Source: Streptomyces sp. RerS4
Lineage (GTDB): Bacteria > Actinomycetota > Actinomycetes > Streptomycetales > Streptomycetaceae
Direction of reading: 5' to 3'
DNA length: 64,000 nucleotides
NCBI RefSeq assembly: GCF_023515955.1
Contig: NZ_CP097322.1
Location: 6,186,501-6,250,500 of the forward strand
The notes under the pieces are model-generated. The model was not told the DNA's origin and ran no database searches. It saw only the letters and a list, made by a program, of their open reading frames with translations. This document shows, piece after piece, positions 61,531 through 64,000 of this stretch. Numbering within the stretch: position 1 is the first letter of the stretch; every line of letters starts with the position of its first letter. The position numbers were made by a program, and so were the translations under genes.

Positions 61531-61647
61531 GTGCTTTCCCCTCCGGGACCCCACCCCCGAGGCCGCCTCAAGGCTCAGGACGCCATGTCGCCACCCACCC
61601 ACGCCTACCGACGCTGCCCGAGAAAGGGTCCGAAAAGGGAACCGCAG

Positions 61648-62157
61648 ATGCATAGGAATGCCGGACTGCGCAAAAGGTGCGAGGTGATTCTCGGTCATAT
61701 GGACCTCTCGCACCCGCTGTCCCTCGACATCCTCTGTGCCCGACTCGCCGAACGGCGCGGCCGCCCCATCCGCCTGCACCCGCTGCCCAGGGAGGCCGCC
61801 GAATCCGGGGTCTGCGGACTGTGGGTCGGCACGGACACGGTCGACTACGTCTTCTACGAGGACCGCACCACCCCCCTGCACCGCGAGCACATCGTGCTGC
61901 ACGAACTGGGGCACATCCTCTTCGACCACCACTCCCTCGACGGCGAGGAGAACGACGGCCGGGCCCCCGTCATCCTCGGCCGCACCAACTACACCACCCG
62001 CCAGGAGCGGGAGGCGGAGATGCTCGCCAGCATGATCCGCGTCCGCATCCGCACCTCCGGTCCCCGCCACCCCCGGCTCGCCGCCGCCCCCCGGGGCGCG
62101 CTCGCGCGGCTGGAGTCCGCCATGGGCTACGAGCGGGACGTGCGCGATGGGGGCTGA
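61648..62157 (+). CDS. ImmA/IrrE-type HExxH protein, second copy
   Basis: A 169-residue protein with the zinc motif HELGH in EHIVLHELGHILFDHHSL near residue 83 and a distal Glu-rich helix TTRQEREAEMLASMIRVRI. Same architecture and size as the protein at 24300. The start ATG at 61648 follows AAAAGGGA; the longer frame to 61531 is unsupported. The stop overlaps the seven-TM gene start by 11 bases, the same gene order as copy one. Here there is no XRE gene upstream; the tex terminator lies there instead. Confidence 0.82.
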   Translation: MHRNAGLRKRCEVILGHMDLSHPLSLDILCARLAERRGRPIRLHPLPREAAESGVCGLWVGTDTVDYVFYEDRTTPLHREHIVLHELGHILFDHHSLDGEENDGRAPVILGRTNYTTRQEREAEMLASMIRVRIRTSGPRHPRLAAAPRGALARLESAMGYERDVRDGG

Positions 62158-63337
62158 GCTGCTCGCCCTCGGCGAGCGGCTGGCCGTCCCCGGCGTGCTC
62201 GCCCTGTGGATCGCCGTCCTGCTGCGGGCCCCCGGCGCCCTGCGCTCCCCGCAGCAGCGCGGGCTGTGGCTCGCCGTCGCCAGCGCGGCCGCCGCGATGA
62301 CGCTGAACCTGCCCGCCGTCGTCGCCTACGCCATGAGCCGCGATCCCGGCTACGCGCACACCGTCGGCCTCGTCCGCAACCTGATCGGTGTCCTGTCCGC
62401 GGGCGCGGTGCTCTACTTCGTCGCTGCCGCCACCCGAGGCCCGCGCCTCCAACGCGCCTCCTGGGCCGGGACGGTCCTCTGGCTGGGCCTCCTGATCACC
62501 CTGGACCGGACCGCCCCCGCGCACGGCCCCCACACCATCCCGGCCGACGGCGAACCGGTGCCCTCGCTCGCCTACTGGCTCGTCCTGATCTCCGCCCACC
62601 TGGTCGCCAACACCGTCTGCGTCCACGTCTGTTGGCGCTACAGTCGGCGCACCGAGAGTCGGGGCCTGGCCGTCGGACTGCGCCTCTTCGGCCTGGGCAC
62701 CGCCCTGGCCGGGCTGTTCTGGTTCGCGTACCTGCTCAAGGCCCTGTTCGGCAGCACCTGGGCGACGCCCGCCCTGCCGCTGCTGATGAACCTGCACGGG
62801 CTGCTGCGGGCCGCCGCGATCCTGGTCCCGACGCTGTTCACCCTGCGCCGCACCACCGCCGACATCGCCACCGCCTGGCGGCTGTGGCCGCTGTGGCGCG
62901 ACCTCGTCCAGGCCGTCCCGCACGTGGTGCTCTCCAAGCCCCGCGCCGGCCGGGTCATGGAACTGCTGTGGCCGCCCGTACCGCGCGACCTGCTCGTCTA
63001 CCGCAAGGTGATCGAGACCCGCGACGCGATCCTGATCCTGGGCGAGTACGTGGCCCCGGGCGCGGCCGAGCGGGCGCGCAGCCACGTCGCGGGGAGCGGG
63101 GTCCCCGAGCCGCGGCGCGCGGCCGCGGCGCTGGCCTGCGTACTGAAGGAGGCCCGGCAGGCCAAGCTCGCCGGGCTGCCGGGAGCGGCCGGGCAGGCCG
63201 CCGGTCTCGAACTGCCCGCCGAGATCCAGACGTCCGGGGAGGGCGGCGACCTGGAGGGCGAGGCCCGCTTCCTGGTCGACGTCGCGCAGGCCTACGACTC
63301 CCGGGCGGCGCGCGCCTTCGCCCCGCGCACCGCGTGA
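62147..63337 (+). CDS. Seven-TM MAB_1171c-family protein, second copy
   Basis: A 396-residue membrane protein. Seven or so helices occupy residues 1-235 (for example VPGVLALWIAVLLRAPGA, AYWLVLISAHLVANTVCVHV and ATPALPLLMNLHGLLRAAAI). A cytoplasmic C-terminal domain follows, including LWPLWRDLVQAVPHVVLSKP and RVMELLWPPVPRDLLVYRKVIETRD (in part). Those segments correspond by position to WSTYRQLGTLWHEVQ and SWWSPAEIRVIQRESDIHD in the first copy, so the two are diverged paralogues. The ATG at 62147 overlaps the peptidase gene by 11 bases. It is followed 66 bases later by an SDR gene. Confidence 0.8.
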   Translation: MGAELLALGERLAVPGVLALWIAVLLRAPGALRSPQQRGLWLAVASAAAAMTLNLPAVVAYAMSRDPGYAHTVGLVRNLIGVLSAGAVLYFVAAATRGPRLQRASWAGTVLWLGLLITLDRTAPAHGPHTIPADGEPVPSLAYWLVLISAHLVANTVCVHVCWRYSRRTESRGLAVGLRLFGLGTALAGLFWFAYLLKALFGSTWATPALPLLMNLHGLLRAAAILVPTLFTLRRTTADIATAWRLWPLWRDLVQAVPHVVLSKPRAGRVMELLWPPVPRDLLVYRKVIETRDAILILGEYVAPGAAERARSHVAGSGVPEPRRAAAALACVLKEARQAKLAGLPGAAGQAAGLELPAEIQTSGEGGDLEGEARFLVDVAQAYDSRAARAFAPRTA

Positions 63338-63403
63338 CGCCCGGCTCCATCGTCCGCCCGATCTTCCGATCTCCCGATCGACACCACAGGAAGTGAAGCC
63401 CAG

Positions 63404-64000
63404 TTGACCACGACCGTACTCATCACCGGAGCCAGTGCCGGCCTCGGCGCCGCCTTCGCGCGCGGCTTCGCCGCCAAGGGGTGTGCCCTGGTCCTCGTCG
63501 CCCGCGACAAGGAACGCCTGGAGGCCGTCGCCGAGCGACTCGGCCGCGAGTTCGGGACGGTCTGCGAGGTGCTCCCCGCCGACCTGCTCGACACCGAGGA
63601 CCGCGAGGCCGTCGCCGCCCGGCTCGCCGACCCCGCCCGGCCGGTGGACGTCCTGGTCAACAACGCCGGCTTCGGGCTGCCCGCGCCCTTCCCGTACAGC
63701 CCGTACGAGGACGAGGAGCGGATGCTCGACCTGCTGGTGAAGGTCCCGCTGCGGCTCACCCACGCCCTGCTCCCGGGCCTGCGCGAGCGGCGCCGGGGCG
63801 CGGTGCTGAACGTCTCCTCCGTCGCGGGCCTGCTGCCGACCGGCACCTACGGGGCCGCCAAGGCCTGGGTCACCGCCTTCAGCGAGTCGCTGCGCGTCGA
63901 CATGGAGCCCTACGGGGTGCGCGTGCTGGCCGTCGTGCCGGGCTTCACCCGAACCGAGTTCCAGGAGCGGGCCGGGATGGACGTCAGCGCCCTGCGCGAC
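63404..64000 (+). CDS. Short-chain dehydrogenase/reductase, partial
   Basis: The first 199 codons of an SDR oxidoreductase, cut by the window edge. The NAD(P) motif is TGASAGLGAAFARGF. The NNAG motif, catalytic Ser in NVSSVAGLLP and YGAAK with Tyr/Lys are present. The start TTG at 63404 has AGGAAG about ten bases upstream. It follows the second peptidase/seven-TM pair; in the family such modules are often beside a redox enzyme, so it may belong to that unit. Substrate unknown. Confidence 0.9.
   Translation, partial: MTTTVLITGASAGLGAAFARGFAAKGCALVLVARDKERLEAVAERLGREFGTVCEVLPADLLDTEDREAVAARLADPARPVDVLVNNAGFGLPAPFPYSPYEDEERMLDLLVKVPLRLTHALLPGLRERRRGAVLNVSSVAGLLPTGTYGAAKAWVTAFSESLRVDMEPYGVRVLAVVPGFTRTEFQERAGMDVSALRD

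Noticed and set aside
63361..63376. Sequence similar to the end of an Illumina adapter (CTTCCGATCT)
   Set aside because: It sits in a short CCGATCTT/CCGATCTC/CCGATCG repeat in a gap between normal genes; one extra base differs from the adapter. It looks native.

Overview
The window is about 64 kb of very GC-rich actinobacterial chromosome, almost certainly from a Streptomyces or a close relative. The evidence is strong G/C bias at third codon positions, frequent GTG and TTG starts, an SsgA-like protein, a WhiB protein, a GPP34 protein, an SCO6745-family protein, a maltokinase-cap-like protein, F420-type LLM oxidoreductase, and short repeats of the kind common in Streptomyces. It reads as ordinary chromosome. 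No phage, plasmid, CRISPR array or full insertion sequence was seen.

Layout. 0-8.7 kb: aldo/keto reductase, a branched-chain-amino-acid-type ABC importer (LivG, a joined LivH-LivM-LivF frame and a lipoprotein binding protein), a long-chain acyl-CoA synthetase and a LysR regulator. 8.7-12.8 kb: a 160-bp MITE-like element, a bile-acid/sodium-symporter-family carrier, a thioredoxin-like [2Fe-2S] protein facing fdhD, a FabH-type ketosynthase and tRNA-Leu(GAG). 12.8-18.3 kb: GPP34 protein, an IclR-C-terminal regulator, a sigma factor with its overlapping partner, and metG. 18.3-26.8 kb: membrane proteins, a two-component system, a DUF4239 protein, and an XRE / HExxH peptidase / seven-TM (MAB_1171c-type) gene set divergent from an MmyB-type XRE regulator. 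27-33.4 kb: GH4 glycosidase, MFS exporter, NUDIX hydrolase, and a divergent DNA ligase / LigD-type polymerase pair. 33.5-42.3 kb: WhiB, acyl-ACP desaturase, ABC-F protein, SsgA-like protein, small enzymes and endonuclease V.

42.3-49.3 kb is a clear five-gene acyl-CoA catabolic run (type III CoA-transferase, LLM oxidoreductase, acyl-CoA dehydrogenase, thiolase, FadB). Its promoter carries two palindromes that look like TetR operators of the KstR2 and KstR kinds. 49.3-58.7 kb: maltokinase-cap-like protein, a secreted six-repeat protein, a MerR regulator divergent from another acyl-CoA ligase, a secreted phosphodiesterase, an MpaB-type oxygenase, a secreted M1 peptidase and an SCO6745-family protein. 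58.8-64 kb: tex with an apparent frameshift in its tail, then a second HExxH peptidase / seven-TM pair and the start of an SDR gene.

Lipid and acyl-CoA metabolism recurs through the window: two acyl-CoA synthetases, a desaturase, FabH, a complete beta-oxidation set and a LysR/MerR/TetR-like regulatory layer. The best candidate for an undescribed system is the peptidase / seven-TM pair, present twice, once with an XRE repressor-like gene directly upstream and a palindromic operator region. Several reading frames are anomalous (liv fusion, tex tail, 21.7-22.3 kb, 14.4-14.5 kb). These could be biological or consensus errors and should be resolved from raw reads.
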